DNA of 64,000 nucleotides. It comes from Chromera velia. Lineage: Eukaryota > Sar > Chromeraceae. The notes under the pieces were generated by a model. It ran no database searches and had not been told where the DNA came from. It saw nothing but the letters and a program-made list of their open reading frames with translations. Location of the stretch: NCBI GenBank assembly GCA_018398765.1, contig JAHBMJ010000112.1, positions 89,463 to 153,462 of the forward strand, given 5' to 3'. The position numbers were made by a program, and so were the translations under genes. The number at the start of each line of letters is the position of its first letter. The first letter of the stretch is position 1. This document shows positions 1 through 10,360 of the stretch, one piece after another.

Positions 1-524
1 AAAATTTGCCTTAATACTATTGGTCTTGCTGTTGTTTTTTATTGGTTACACCATGCAAAAGTCGTAGGAAAAGACTAGGGAAAAAGTCTGTTCATAGAGG
101 AGGATGAGCTGCAAAAAGTCGAAGAACTAGGTTGAAGAAGCGTTCAAAAAGCTCCTCATGAAGGACTCTAATGTTGTCATGGATGTTGAGATTGAAGTCT
201 AGTGATGACATTATCACATCATGACGGTTTTCTTCTATTTTTTGAAGGAGGGTCCAGGGAGGGGGGCTGTTTACCCTATTTTACTATATATTACGGATTA
301 CGAGTTTATGAGCCCTTTCTAGATGTCACCTGGAGATAAGAGTTTCATCGCAGATTGCAAGCAAACCAGTGAGTATTCTGATGAGATGTTGACTTTGTTT
401 GAAGTAATTTAATATAATAAGTTCTAAAAAAATGGTTTTTAGTGTAGAAGTGACGTTAAATACTAACATACCCTATGTGTAACCCCTAAAATTCATCTAG
501 TAATATTTTAAGTCGATTACCCAG
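1..524. other. AT-rich stretch, no gene seen
   Basis: The sequence is AT-rich with short homopolymer runs. I see no LRR-like exon, no long reading frame and no recognisable RNA gene. It lies upstream of the first dispersed repeat block. Confidence 0.4.
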
Positions 525-1201
525 ACTTGGAGACGGCGTCTCTTCTTCCTGAAGATTCTGGGCTTCATAGAACTGGTGACACAATGCCTCTTCCGGTAGT
601 ACTGCAGAGCTGGAGATGACCGTTTAGATGAAAAAAAAGGTTGTGAGGAGGAGACTAGGTCCTTTAAATGGAAAACGAGGCTGATAGAAAGCTGTTGGCG
701 TGCCGATTCATGTGTGACGAGCGGTGGTGAGGCCTGTTTGGGCAGACTTCAATGCGAGCAGAAGAAGAAGGCAAGCTATCTAGGGGGGGTTACGGTTTGG
801 GCCTCCAAAAGCGGCAGTAAGGTGTGGTATTTGCAGTAGTATGCAGAGAAGAAGAGGGTGAAAAGTGCGGAAATGTGTGGAAAAATCTTGAGGCAAGCGA
901 TGACAGAGACGCTTGCAGAGATAAATGGAGACGGATGGTTGCAGTCCACACGATTCCGTGCACAAAGTCCTTCCTGTGCTTTCCCTGTTTGTCCTTGCAT
1001 CAATGAATGGTGTGTTTTGCACTGGAAGAGAGTGTGGAGACAGGGAGGTAATAGAAGAGAGAAGAAGGCAATTTGAAACCGGCGAATGAATTGGAAGGCT
1101 TTTTGCTTACTCTCTTGCAGACAGAAGCATGCACGTCCTGAAAGTGAGAAAGAAACAAATACGCACAAATTGAAAATAGAATTCTGGATGTATGTAGAGT
1201 T
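525..1201. repeat. Dispersed repeat block X, copy 1
   Basis: This block is about 80-90% identical by eye, in the same orientation, to 21797-22477. Both begin near a shared ACTTGGAGA(C/T)GGCGTCTC motif and end near GAATTCTGGAT. The minus-strand frame at 776-1168 is kept in part in the other copy, but it is rich in low-complexity Leu/Ser/Phe and carries no recognisable domain. I treat it as a repeat, not a gene. No terminal repeat or target duplication was found for the block itself. Confidence 0.75.
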
Positions 1202-1258
1202 ACAGACAGGCAGATAGTCTGAAGAAAAAGAAGTGAGACGAAAAGAAAATGGAGGGAG

Positions 1259-1410
1259 GTAAAGGTGCAGCTCAAGGCGAGCGTATCAGAAATGATAAAG
1301 AGCAGCGGCAGAAGCCAGCTAAGAAAAGAAGGGAGAGAGGTAAACTTTAAGGTGTAGCTCACGGCGAGCGTGTCAGAAATAACAAAGAGCAGCGGCAGAA
1401 GCCAGCTGAG
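1259..1410. repeat. Two-copy tandem repeat
   Basis: Two diverged units share AGCTCA(A/C)GGCGAGCGT followed by AGAGCAGCGGCAGAAGCCAGC. The unit is about 80 bp. This duplication is absent from the corresponding place in block X copy 2, so it arose or was lost after the copies separated. Confidence 0.6.
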
Positions 1411-1638
1411 TGAGAGAAGAACTAGTGACGACTGGTTCAAAATTGAATGCTCATTACGAGCGCAGCTTAAGGCTGAAGGACAGGGGGGCGGAACAGCTAC
1501 AGTATTTTGCCTCGACTGTCAATGACTGTCAGTGAATCGACAGTGATTGTTCTGTCAATGAAGTGCATACTTGATTCGTCTCCTCTGATCGTTTCGATGA
1601 AAGGGGGGAGTGAGTTGGTATGGAAGTAATGAATAGAT

Positions 1639-1984
1639 GCGTCGTAGTGTATTGATGATGTCGTATGCAGTGAGAGCGAGCGGCTCGCCCACGTCATACC
1701 GCTGGCCGTGAGTGGCCACAACGCCGGCGGGTGCGCGGGGATGAGCAATTGATTGATCTGCATGCAGTCGTACTTCTAGTAGGCACGATCGTCTCCATGA
1801 GAAACGGCGTGATCCTCTTTGAGTTACATAGCTAGAAGAGAAACAGATGAACAGCACTACAATGTGAATGCGTAGGTAGACTATGGGTAGATTAAAGAGT
1901 TTGCTAGGCATGTGGTGATATAGGGAGAGTTGATTGATAGAGTTCGACAGCTGAAAAGCTTCTAGAACGGTTAAACGTTTACTG
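1639..1984. repeat. Dispersed repeat block Y, copy 1
   Basis: This block matches 21264-21631 along its length, and its 3' two thirds also match 22488-22712, all in the same orientation. Shared landmarks are GCGTCGTAGTGTA at the left and ACGGTTAAACGTTTACT or close variants at the right. Three copies in one 64-kb window point to a high-copy family. No coding capacity was recognised. Confidence 0.75.
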
Positions 1985-2075
1985 TTTAGTACACAGAGTT
2001 CACTTCCAATGTTGTTAAAAGCCTTAAAAACTATATAACTATAAGTGCAAAAGGAAACAAATTCAGTAAAAGCCG

Positions 2076-2250
2076 AACCTCCCTGAACCTAAGTGCCACT
2101 TAAAAAAATATCATCAAGATGATCTCTATCTGCGGCATCGTTTTTCAAGAGACCATCCACGCCTGCGGTGTACACGGTCAAGACATCGTCCAGATTTGTG
2201 GCTTTGGCTTTCAAGATACCGTAGCTTATCCAAAAATGCGGCTTGATCTT
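2076..2250. mobile_element. Truncated copy of a small TIR element (block Z)
   Basis: It starts with AACCTCCCTGAACCTAAGTG, the left terminal repeat of the element at 22737-22970, and shares the interior ATGATCTCTATCTGCGGCAT. It continues to the interior TTATCCAAAAATGCGGCTT but lacks the right terminal repeat, so it is 3'-truncated. It also lacks an internal stretch present in the other copy. Confidence 0.7.
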
Positions 2251-2757
2251 TCTGTTTGGGAGTAAGCTTTCACGTGTTCCTGGTCGATGAGTTCTTTGTG
2301 GAGCATGCAGGCCGGGGTCGACCATGGCCGGGGCCGACCGGCCGGGGCCGACCATGCGCATGGATGGCAGGCCGGCATGCAATGCGTTGCAATGCAGAAA
2401 AAGGTGAAGAACACTCATAGAAGGCAAGATGCATACTGGCCCGACAAAGGACCAGAGAGACACAAAGAAACCATAGAAGACTCAGATTGAAAATGATTGA
2501 AATCCACATGGGAATGTTTTAATAGACACTTTTCGACACGTCCCGCCCGGCACCCCCTGTTTGTGATTCTGATGTGTTTGCAAATACTGTGAAAGCAGAG
2601 AAGGTTACTTCAGTCGTGACTAGTGGACAAAATCCGTAATCTCGGTTCACCATCCGGCTCAGGCCAGAGACCGTCTCCACTCCAGCTGAAAGCTCACGAA
2701 CGCATACGATCCCGTTCATTTCTTGCCATCCATCTCCTGCCTATTTGCTCGAAGAAG

Positions 2758-5700
2758 ATGCTGAGATCACCCGAAGAAGCTGGAGGCTCGAACAGGGGTG
2801 CGTCTCTGGTTTGGGCTTCTCTGCCCGTTTGGTCCCTTTCAAGGAGACTGGCACGTGTGAATATTTTTTATCATGTTTTTCTTTCTTGACTGCAGGAGCC
2901 ACGCAAACGGAGCCAGAGATCGCCCGCCCCAACGAACTCACACTCACAGCACTGGCTTCCGTTCTTGCCCACACCAGCCCCACGGAAGAGGTCAGGGCTT
3001 TAATGCATGTCACTGAGACGTTTAACATCGTGCAGGGCTTTAATGCATGTCACTGAGACGTTTAACATCGTGCAGGGCTTTAATGCAATGATGTCACTGA
3101 GACGTTTAACATCGTGGTGGCCGAAGAGACGCCTCAAGACTCTCGCCTGTCTTCAGCCCGAAACAGTAGTCAATTAGACATTGTCAAGAGATGTCGTAGA
3201 TTCGAGGAATTCAGAGAGTAGACGAAATCATCTTCTCTACCCGCACACAAGTCGGCAGACAGGACAGAAGAGCCAAGGCGGTGCGATGCTGTTCTCTCCT
3301 TTTTTCTTCTACCACACACACGAACGTGCACACATGTACATGGAAATAGGCTCGACCACCGTGCTTGTTCCCTGCAGCTAATTTCGCTGCTGGCCTCCGA
3401 CAAGGAGAGCTACGGCGTCGCATGGCTCCTCTTGCATTTCATGAAGAGCGTCAGTTTTTTTTCTTTTGGTTCAAGCTGCTGCATTTGTCGTCTCTACATT
3501 TTTTGCTTCGGCTGAACATTCTGAACATGCTCAACCAGTCCCACTTGTGCATACAGTGAGGAAGGCCCAGGATAAGAGGGACGTCGAAACACGATGAGAC
3601 AGTTCATCGAGAAGTCCAGGCAGGATTCGAAGACACCTCTCTGACACATCGATTCAGTCCCTCTGTTGCGTGCGTCACGCGGCAGATCATTCAGGCCTCT
3701 CATGAAAGACGTTCTCTTTTTAAAACATTTCCTCCAAATTTGCTTGCAGAAAAGGATTACCCAATTCCCTCTTCTGAATCTGGACCTCTCAGGTCAGTCA
3801 CGCGGTATGACCGGCTGCAAGCGGAAAGCCGATGCTCTTCCCCGTCTCCCCCATTCTCCCCCCCCCACCCACCCGGGCCCACCGCCTAGCTCTGTTGCTT
3901 GCATGGATGGGCTTCGTTCTCTCTTTTCTCGCCCCACACACACATGCACCGAGAGAGGTTCATGTTTCTGCTGTTCCTCACTGGTCAACACAGCTCTGTC
4001 TGTCACTGTGTCCGTGTGCGTGCTTGTGTGTTTGCGTGTTTGTGTGTGTGTGTGTGTGTGTACGTGTGTGTGTGCATCCAGATCTTCCAGGAAGAAAGAA
4101 GACTTCCTTCTCCTCTCCGTCCCATTCTTCTTCCCTCTGCTTTTCGGTACCTGCTTTTCCACGTCTTTCTCCAACTTTGGCCTCTTCCTTCCTCTTTTTT
4201 CCCCTCTTGTGCATGCCCTCTTTTACGTCCATCTGTTTTGCTCCGCACTCGCGCTTCCTCACCGCCCGTTTGTCGTTTTGTCCTGTCCGCCTTGCCCCTC
4301 GAGTGCAAAACAGAACAGAGACGTTCATGCGTAATGCCGCCATGTGACTCTGACGTGAGAATGCAGACACCCACAAAAACTAAATAAATAAAAATACCTG
4401 CATGCATACCTGCAGAGTACTCTCTCGGTCCACGGAAGCTCCGTCTGTTCCTCGCCTCCCTTCCCGGAGGATTCGAAGCCACTGAGTCCATCACATGCGG
4501 TCAGCTGGACTCTGTCCTTCCTTCTTCTCACTCATTCCCGGAAGCCGTCTGAATCTTCTTTTTGTCGTTCTGCGTTCTTCTAGGAAGAGCCTTCATCTCC
4601 ATACTCCTGGCCCGTGTGTCTCCCTTTTAGCCCTCGTGTCCGAGCAAAGAAAAGATTCGAAGAGACAGTTCAATAGGAGGACACGGCCTTTCGTTGCAGT
4701 CCAAATTTTCGTTTCCGCGTATTAAGAGAGAAATACCTCATCCGCTTTCTCGATGTCCACTTCTTCATGCATATACCAACTCATGAAAGAAGAAAAAGAT
4801 CCCGGCTCTCTTCCATACAACTGCAGGTCCTGCCGTGTGCAAGGAGCCTGTCCTCTCTGCCCTCGTCCTGGCACTCCAACGGCTGAAGGGACTGGAGGCA
4901 CAGAAGAAGGGAGCCTCAGGACTGAAGACGCTCTGCCTCGCCAGTCAGTCGACGTCGTCACATGTTCTAAGCCTCAGATTTAGCACTGACATGAAGGCGT
5001 TCCCTTTTCGCGCCCACCTCTTTTTGTGTACTTGTTTGCCTTCCGACTGATTTGCATTCATTTAGAGACACAACACCATAAGGGGAGTCTGGTTGTCGAG
5101 ATTTTGTACTTCGTTTTTGACTGCGAATCCACAGGATCGGATCAGTTGGTTGATTGACAGACCGGAAGAGAGATTATCTCGAATCCGCCAGACACTTCAT
5201 GCAGTTTGCAAGAACTGTTGTCTGCGGTGAAGTGCAATCGGTTTTATTGAGCTTGGGCAAATACAGGTGAATCGATGCCGCACTAAGAACGCAAACAGAG
5301 CCGGTTTGGGAAGGCAGAAAGAGACGGGTGGGGGCGTACATGAAACAACCTAGTGACTTGCATAGATGATTGACTAAAAAAAAGGCAAGGAAAGGAAAGG
5401 AAAGAATCGCAGGAGGAGCACTCCGGCCTCGAAGGTTTCCCCTCCCCTCCCTGCCTCCGTTCCTTCCTGCCTTCCTGCATGTTTCTTTCTTTCTTTCTTT
5501 CTTTCTTTTCTTTCTTTCTTTCTTTTCTTTCTTTCTTTTCTTCTTTCTTTTCTTTCTTTCTTTCTTTCTTTCTTTCTTTTCTTTCTTTCTTTCTTTCTTT
5601 TCTTTCTTTCTTTCTTTCTTTCTTTTCTTTCTTTCTTTCTTTTCTTTCTTTCTTTCTTTCTTTCTTTCTTTTCTTCCTTGCTTCTTTCTTTCTTTCTTTC

Positions 5701-5907
5701 TTTCTTTTCTTTCTTTCTTTCTTTCTTTTCTTTCTTTCTTTCTTTTCTTTCTTTCTTTCTTTCTTTCTTTCTTTTTTTTCTTTCTTTCTTTCTTTCTTTT
5801 TTTTTCTTCTTTCTTTCTTTCTTTCTTTCTTTTCTTTCTTTCTTTCTTTTCTTTCTTTCTTTCTTTCTTTCTTTTCTTTCTTTCTTTCTTTCTTTCTTTC
5901 TTTTTTT

Positions 5908-5939
<32 letters not shown>

Positions 5940-8900
5940 TTCTTTCTTTCTTTTTTTTCTTTCTTTCTTTCTTTCTTTCTTTCCTTTCTTTCTTTCTTTC
6001 TTTCTTTTCTTTCTTTCTTTCTTTCTTTCTTTCTTTTCTTTCTTTCTTTCTTTCTTTCTTTTCTTTCTTTCTTTTCTTTCTTTCTTTCTTTCTTTTCTTT
6101 CCTTCTTTCCTTCTTTCCTTTCTTTCTTTCTTTCTTTCTTTCTTTTCTTTCTTTCTTTCTTTCTTTTCTTTCTTTTCTTTCTTTCTTTCTTTCTTCCTTT
6201 CTTTTCTTTCTTTCTTTCTTCCTTTCTTCCTTTCTTCTCTTTCTTTTCTTTCTTTTCTTTCTTTTCTTTCTTTTCTTTCTTTCTTTCTTTCTTTTCTTTC
6301 TTTCTTTCTTTCCTTCCTTGCTTTTTTCTTTCTTTTCTTTCTTTCTTTCTTTCTTTTCTTTCTTTCTTTTCTTTCTTTTCTTTCTTTCCTTTCTTTCTTT
6401 CTTTCCTTTCTTTCTTTCTTTCTTTCTTTCTTTTGTTTCTTTCTTTCTTTCTTTCTTTCTTTCCTTTTTTTCTTTCTTTCTTTTCTTTCTTTCTTTCTTT
6501 CTTTTCTTTCTTTCTTTTCTTTCTTTCTTTTTTTCTTTTTTTCTTTCTTTCGTTCTTTCGTTCTTTCATTCTTTCTTTCTTTCTTTCTTTGCTGACCTGC
6601 ATGCCTGCAGAGACGATGCTGAAGGAACATCCGGCCAATGCACTCCTCCACTCCACCCCCTCTTCTCTCGAAAACCTGGATCTGAGCGGTAGGGTTTTTT
6701 TTTTTCTTCCTCTGTGTGTCTCTGCATGTCTCAGAGGCCGTGGACATCCACTGAAGAGAGAACCCGCATGGATTGTTTGTAAGTGTGGCTAGCTAGTCAG
6801 CTACACCGCTTGGGGGGGGGATCTGAGGGCGCGCGCGGAGGTGAAAGGCAGCCAGGGAGGCTTTTTGATACAAGAAAGAAGAGGGAGACATGTCATTGCA
6901 TGCAGAGAAAGAACTGTATCAAGAGAAGAAAGAATTTTCATGACCGCAGCATGGCTTCTCTTTTGTTTCTCGTCGCCTCTCTGCGTGCTCTCTGTCGTTT
7001 CACGCGTTTGTTCGGGGCTTCTCAAACGACGTGAATGGTGTTTGTGTCCAGTGATGACCAGCGGCAAGAGAAGAGAGAGTTTTGTTTGTTCATTTTTTGA
7101 ATCCGCACGAGACCGTCCTCTGTCTCTGAATCCGTCGTGCGAGCGGGCCGCAGTTGATATTCGGTTGGATCGATGGAATTTATTTTCATTTTTTCTTTCT
7201 TTCATTTTCCTAGATCCTTAGGGTGCCTCCTGTTTGCTTGTGTTGCCGAGTCAAATTTCTTCCACTTGATGCCTTCTTTTCTGCTTCTCTGCAGCGAATT
7301 GTCTCCGCACCTCGTCTCTCGAGACCCTAGGCTACCTGATTTCTTCCAAGTGGCTTCCCAGCATCATCAGCCTTGACCTGAGCAAAAACCTCCTGGGACC
7401 TCCAGGTGTGTCGGCCCTGTCCAACGGCCTGGCCTCGGGCCCTAGTCTTCCCCTGGAGACGCTCAGACTCTTCGGGGCACAGGCAAAGACTGAGGGCATC
7501 CAGGCCCTCTCAGAGGCTCTCAAAGCCAAAAAGACCACCCGTCTCCGGACCCTAGACCTCGGGCATAACTATGTATGGCCTGCCGGCCTGCAGCACTTTG
7601 CAGACGCTGCCGGTGAAGGGGCGCTGCCCGAGTTGAGAGTTCTCATCCTCAAACAGAATGCTCTCACCCTCACAAACGGTACCAACCCCACTGAAACAGA
7701 TTATGCCCCCCTCACCCAACTCCTCGCATCAACAGATTGGCCCAACCTGGAGGAGTTGGACTTGCGTATTTGCTGCGTCGGCAGTGAGGGAGGGCAGGTG
7801 TGTGCACAGGGAATTGCGGGGGGGAAGTTTCCAAAACTCCGCATCCTAAACCTCTGTCATGCCCGAGTGAGAGCCAGTGGAATCGTCGCTCTCGGCAATG
7901 CTCTCGCCGAGGGCAAAAGTCCTGCGCTGCAGGTTCTGGACGTGACCGGAGATCTGGGGGAGCCGGCGGGGGGGGGCGAGGAGTGGACGGCAGGACTTGC
8001 ACGCGCAATGGATCTCAGCCATTTGTCTCATCTGTCGTCCCTTCTCGCAGAGAGTCGAGCCGACATTTTTGGGGAGGGGTTTGCCAGTCTCTCCCAAAGC
8101 CTCGCAAAGGGGAAGTGTCCTCAGATCAAAATACTCGAAATAGACGCGTGCACCCATCATCCGGGGGCCAGCGTTGATGAGGGGGTTGAAAATTTGGCAG
8201 GGGCCCTTAGGGAGAGCAAGCTCCCTCTCCTGGAAAGACTGGTTCTGCGTGCAGGTCTTACCGAACCTGCGGGCGGGGGTCCGCAGGCTGCTCTTGGTCG
8301 AGGGTTGGGGGCGGGTGGGTTGTCATGTCTGCAGGCACTTGTTTTGATGTGGAAAGCGCAGGATGAGCAGGGGATGTGGGGACTTGCAGAGGGGTTAGAG
8401 GCTGAGGGTTTGCCTGCATTGAGGGAACTCAAGTTGACCATGTTTTATCATGGGGGGGGGGAGGGGAGCAGAGCTTTAGGGCGGGCTGTGGGATCAGGAA
8501 AGCTGCCGTCTCTTCGTGATGTCTATCTGAATTGGACGGGCAATCAGGGGTTCGCTTCCCTCTGTGATGGCATTTTGACACCGGGGGCGCCGCGGAGGCT
8601 CGCTGAGCGACGAGTCGAAGTAAAAATCCACCTGAACGGATCTCAAGTAGAGATTCCTGAACAGGAGAGGGACGCAGCTTTGTTCGGCTTAGCCGCCTGC
8701 ATACGCTCAGGTGCTGTGCCTAAGCTGACGTCTCTGATGCTAGGTATGGGTGCGAGAGGTTTGCAGGTAGGCCCACAAGCTGCTAGAGCCTTTGGAGAGT
8801 CGTTAACCCACCCCGAAGCCAAACTTGATTCTCTGCGAACCCTGATTCTGACAGATAGTCTGTTCAGAGGCAACACAGTCGAGGAGCAAGAGAGGGGGTT

Positions 8901-9723
8901 GTCTGCCCTCCTGGAAGGGATGGCTGGGGGTAGTGGCAGTCTCACCGCCCCTCTGTCCCTAGACATTGAGCGCCGGGCGCAAAGAGGGGTACTGGGACCT
9001 GCCAGCTCCCTCCAGTTGGCAGAGGCTATCAAGAGAGGCAAAGTTGCTGGCCTCTCCACCCTGAAAGCAGACACTAGCAGGGTAGGATCCCTAGGGATGC
9101 AGGCAATCTGTCTCGCCCTCTCGTGTCCCGACGTGACAGAGATCAAGAGACTCCACTTCTCTCCCATCATCGACGCACCCGCAGCAGCAGCAGCTCCACA
9201 AACCGGGGTGGTCCAACAGGCCATGCTCTCGATGGCCTTGGGGTCGGGTCAGATGAATGGGCTCGAGGAGCTCTACATTGCCGGGCCTCTGCTGTCAGAG
9301 GGAACGCGTCTCCTGCTGTCTGCCCTCAGCAGCGGCGCGTTCCGTGCCCTGCGCTCCCTTGAGCTGATTGCCATCGCTCAGGATGAACACATCCGAGTCC
9401 AACTACCGGGGATGCTCACAGAATTTGTGATTGCTGAGAAGCTCCCCGCATTGACCGAGCTGAAAATCACTGCTTCCCGCATGAACGATGAAGGGGTCAC
9501 AACCCTCACACAAGGGTGGACAGCCCGCCCCCCACCCCCTCTCGAACAGTTAAGACTAACGAGCACGCAGATCACCAACGAAGGTGCACAGACGCTCGTT
9601 TCGTTCATTTCCTCCGGAAGGATGCCCTCCCTGGAGAGGCTGGATTTGCGGATAAACCAAGTTGATGCTGCGGCCCATCAGGCTCTCTCTGCATCGCTTC
9701 CTCTAGTGACTTCTTACTTTTGA
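2758..9723 (+). CDS. Ribonuclease-inhibitor-type leucine-rich repeat protein, 8 exons
   Basis: Predicted 985-residue LRR protein, probably an intracellular binding scaffold; no enzymatic domain is visible. Exons: 2758-2797, 2896-2990, 3378-3449, 3750-3792, 4416-4499, 4827-4943, 6611-6688 and 7295-9723. They total 2,958 nt and close in frame at TGA 9721-9723. Repeat cores such as LNLDLS, LENLDLS and SLDLSKNLL lie in the short exons. The last exon (from about residue 177) carries many degenerate 28-residue units (LRTLDLGHN, LEELDLR, LERLDLRINQ), like the RI/NLRC3 LRR class. Exon 5 is exactly 84 nt, one repeat unit. The start ATG 2758 is the only Met in its open frame and joins exon 2 in phase, but an upstream exon cannot be excluded. 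The first two exons are the least certain. No NACHT, TIR or kinase domain was seen. Confidence 0.75.
2993..3116. repeat. 40-bp tandem repeat beside a splice donor
   Basis: Three units begin CAGGGCTTTAATGC at 2993, 3033 and 3073. The third carries a 4-bp AATG insertion. The array starts inside the donor (GTCAGG at 2991) of LRR exon 2 and fills the start of that intron. Confidence 0.9.
5479..6592. repeat. 1.1-kb (TTTC)n pyrimidine tract inside an LRR intron
   Basis: The + strand is almost purely T and C for about 1.1 kb: TTTC units with frequent TTTTC, TTCC and poly-T interruptions. It lies in the intron between LRR exons 6 (ends 4943) and 7 (starts 6611). The acceptor CCTGCATGCCTGCAG follows within 20 bases, so the tract acts as an extreme polypyrimidine tract on the transcript. 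Long open frames in all phases here are artefacts of the repeat. Confidence 0.97.
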
Positions 9724-10360
9724 TCAATCTGATCGACCAACACAGCAGTCACTGGAACTTGAACGTGGCATTCATTGCCTCAATTCAATTCAAATTCAAA
9801 ATTCAACGTGCATATAGTGTGTACTAATCTAGTTACTAAGACTACATTGACTTTAGTATTGACTGTACAATGAAAAACCTACTAGTAGTGAAAAACTTTA
9901 AAACTTCATAACTTTTCAAAGTTAAAATAAAGGCCTAACCTAGGGCCTAACTGAAATGTAACAATATTATTTCTAGTATTCTATGCGGTTCATTGCCTTA
10001 ATTAAAGTTAATTTGCCTAGAAGAGGTATATATCGTATAATTGTGTTGAGTCTCAGTTAGAGCGTGAGGTTAAACATCATAAAACGTCAAAATTTAAATT
10101 GTTCTAAAACCAGTCTATGATCCCAAGTACATGCTATCTAGCATGCTACTAGACATGCTACCTAGCATACTAGGGTCTAGGCTAGGGTACGTATCATGAT
10201 CGCATGCAAATTAAAATGTCAATTATCATATATGCACCTGCAAATGATTTAATAGTTATGAATTCGACTAGAAAGCATCAAAATTTTGGTCAAAATTTGC
10301 TGAAGTCTTCTAAGATCAAAGCCCGTACCTTTTTTACAGAAAGGGTCTCAAGTTGATCAG
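9724..10360. other. AT-rich intergenic region between convergent genes
   Basis: This stretch lies between the 3' ends of the LRR gene (+) and the BAP31-like gene (-). It is AT-rich and holds a run of near-repeats of CATGCTA(T/C)CTAGCAT at about 10130-10170. No exon was recognised. It presumably holds both polyadenylation regions. Confidence 0.5.

Noticed and set aside
776-1168. 130-codon minus-strand frame, partly kept at 22070-22435, as a conserved gene
   Set aside because: Conservation is explained by both lying in dispersed repeat block X; the frame is disrupted differently in the two copies.
5283-6792. Several 300-457 codon open frames made of Lys/Glu/Arg or Phe/Leu/Ser
   Set aside because: They are translations of the TTTC tract in every phase and strand; the tract is intronic in the LRR gene.
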